5,790 nt of DNA, from NCBI GenBank assembly GCA_938004235.1, contig CALKWL010000047.1, positions 1 to 5,790 of the forward strand. The letters run 5' to 3'. Each line of letters opens with the position of its first letter. Position 1 is the stretch's first letter. Positions 5,773 through 5,790 of this stretch are shown in pieces. The DNA comes from an uncultured Gammaproteobacteria bacterium. GTDB lineage: Bacteria > Pseudomonadota > Gammaproteobacteria > Halothiobacillales > Halothiobacillaceae. Below the pieces are notes generated by a model, which searched no databases, was not told the DNA's origin, and saw nothing but the letters and a program-made list of their open reading frames with translations. The position numbers and the translations under genes are program-made.

Positions 5773-5790
5773 CTGTGGGAGCCATCGCGG
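5773..5790 (+). repeat. Possible left arm of a REP-type repeat, cut by the window edge
   Basis: CTGTGGGAGCCATCGCGG resembles, from memory, the opening arm of REP-like sequences in pseudomonads and relatives, which run TGTGGGAGC ... CGCGA and close with GCTCCCACA. The matching right arm would lie beyond the window, so the identification is tentative. Confidence 0.3.

Overview
The window reads as chromosomal DNA of a proteobacterium, most likely beta- or gammaproteobacterial. The case rests on a PepN-type M1 aminopeptidase and on RdgC, a recombination-associated protein largely confined to those classes. G+C is high in the housekeeping genes (about 62% over two hand-counted stretches of rdgC). 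The genus cannot be fixed from the sequence alone. The first 46 bases are not genomic: they match an Illumina TruSeq-type adapter with an 8-base index, so the window begins at an untrimmed contig end.

Layout. Positions 47-2103 (minus) hold the first 685 codons of pepN, cut off by the contig edge rather than by a mutation. A 263-bp divergent gap follows, containing a large imperfect inverted repeat built from CACAGAG-like units. rdgC lies on the plus strand at 2367-3332. Its end faces a minus-strand gene (3463-4779) across a short gap that carries a nested GGTGCGC/GCGCACC hairpin. The 3463-4779 gene encodes a predicted exported protein of unknown function with a heptad-repeat coiled coil. The half encoding its C-terminus is strikingly A+T-rich (about 37% G+C over 3541-4080) and contains six 21-bp tandem units.

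A 177-bp divergent gap with a candidate palindromic operator leads to a type II toxin-antitoxin operon on the plus strand. It consists of a Phd/YefM-type antitoxin (4957-5205) and a FitB-like VapC PIN-domain ribonuclease (5202-5621) that overlap by ATGA. After vapC the remaining 169 bases hold no gene. They are dense in palindromes: a roughly 158-bp segment bounded by inverted repeats, the left one running through the vapC stop codon, then what looks like the start of a REP-type repeat.

How it fits together. pepN (peptide turnover) and rdgC (DNA binding, RecA modulation) are core genes. From about 3333 on, the region looks accessory: an orphan secreted protein of foreign composition, a toxin-antitoxin pair, and several dispersed-repeat families. 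No multi-gene system beyond the toxin-antitoxin pair is evident. The least explained object is the secreted coiled-coil protein.
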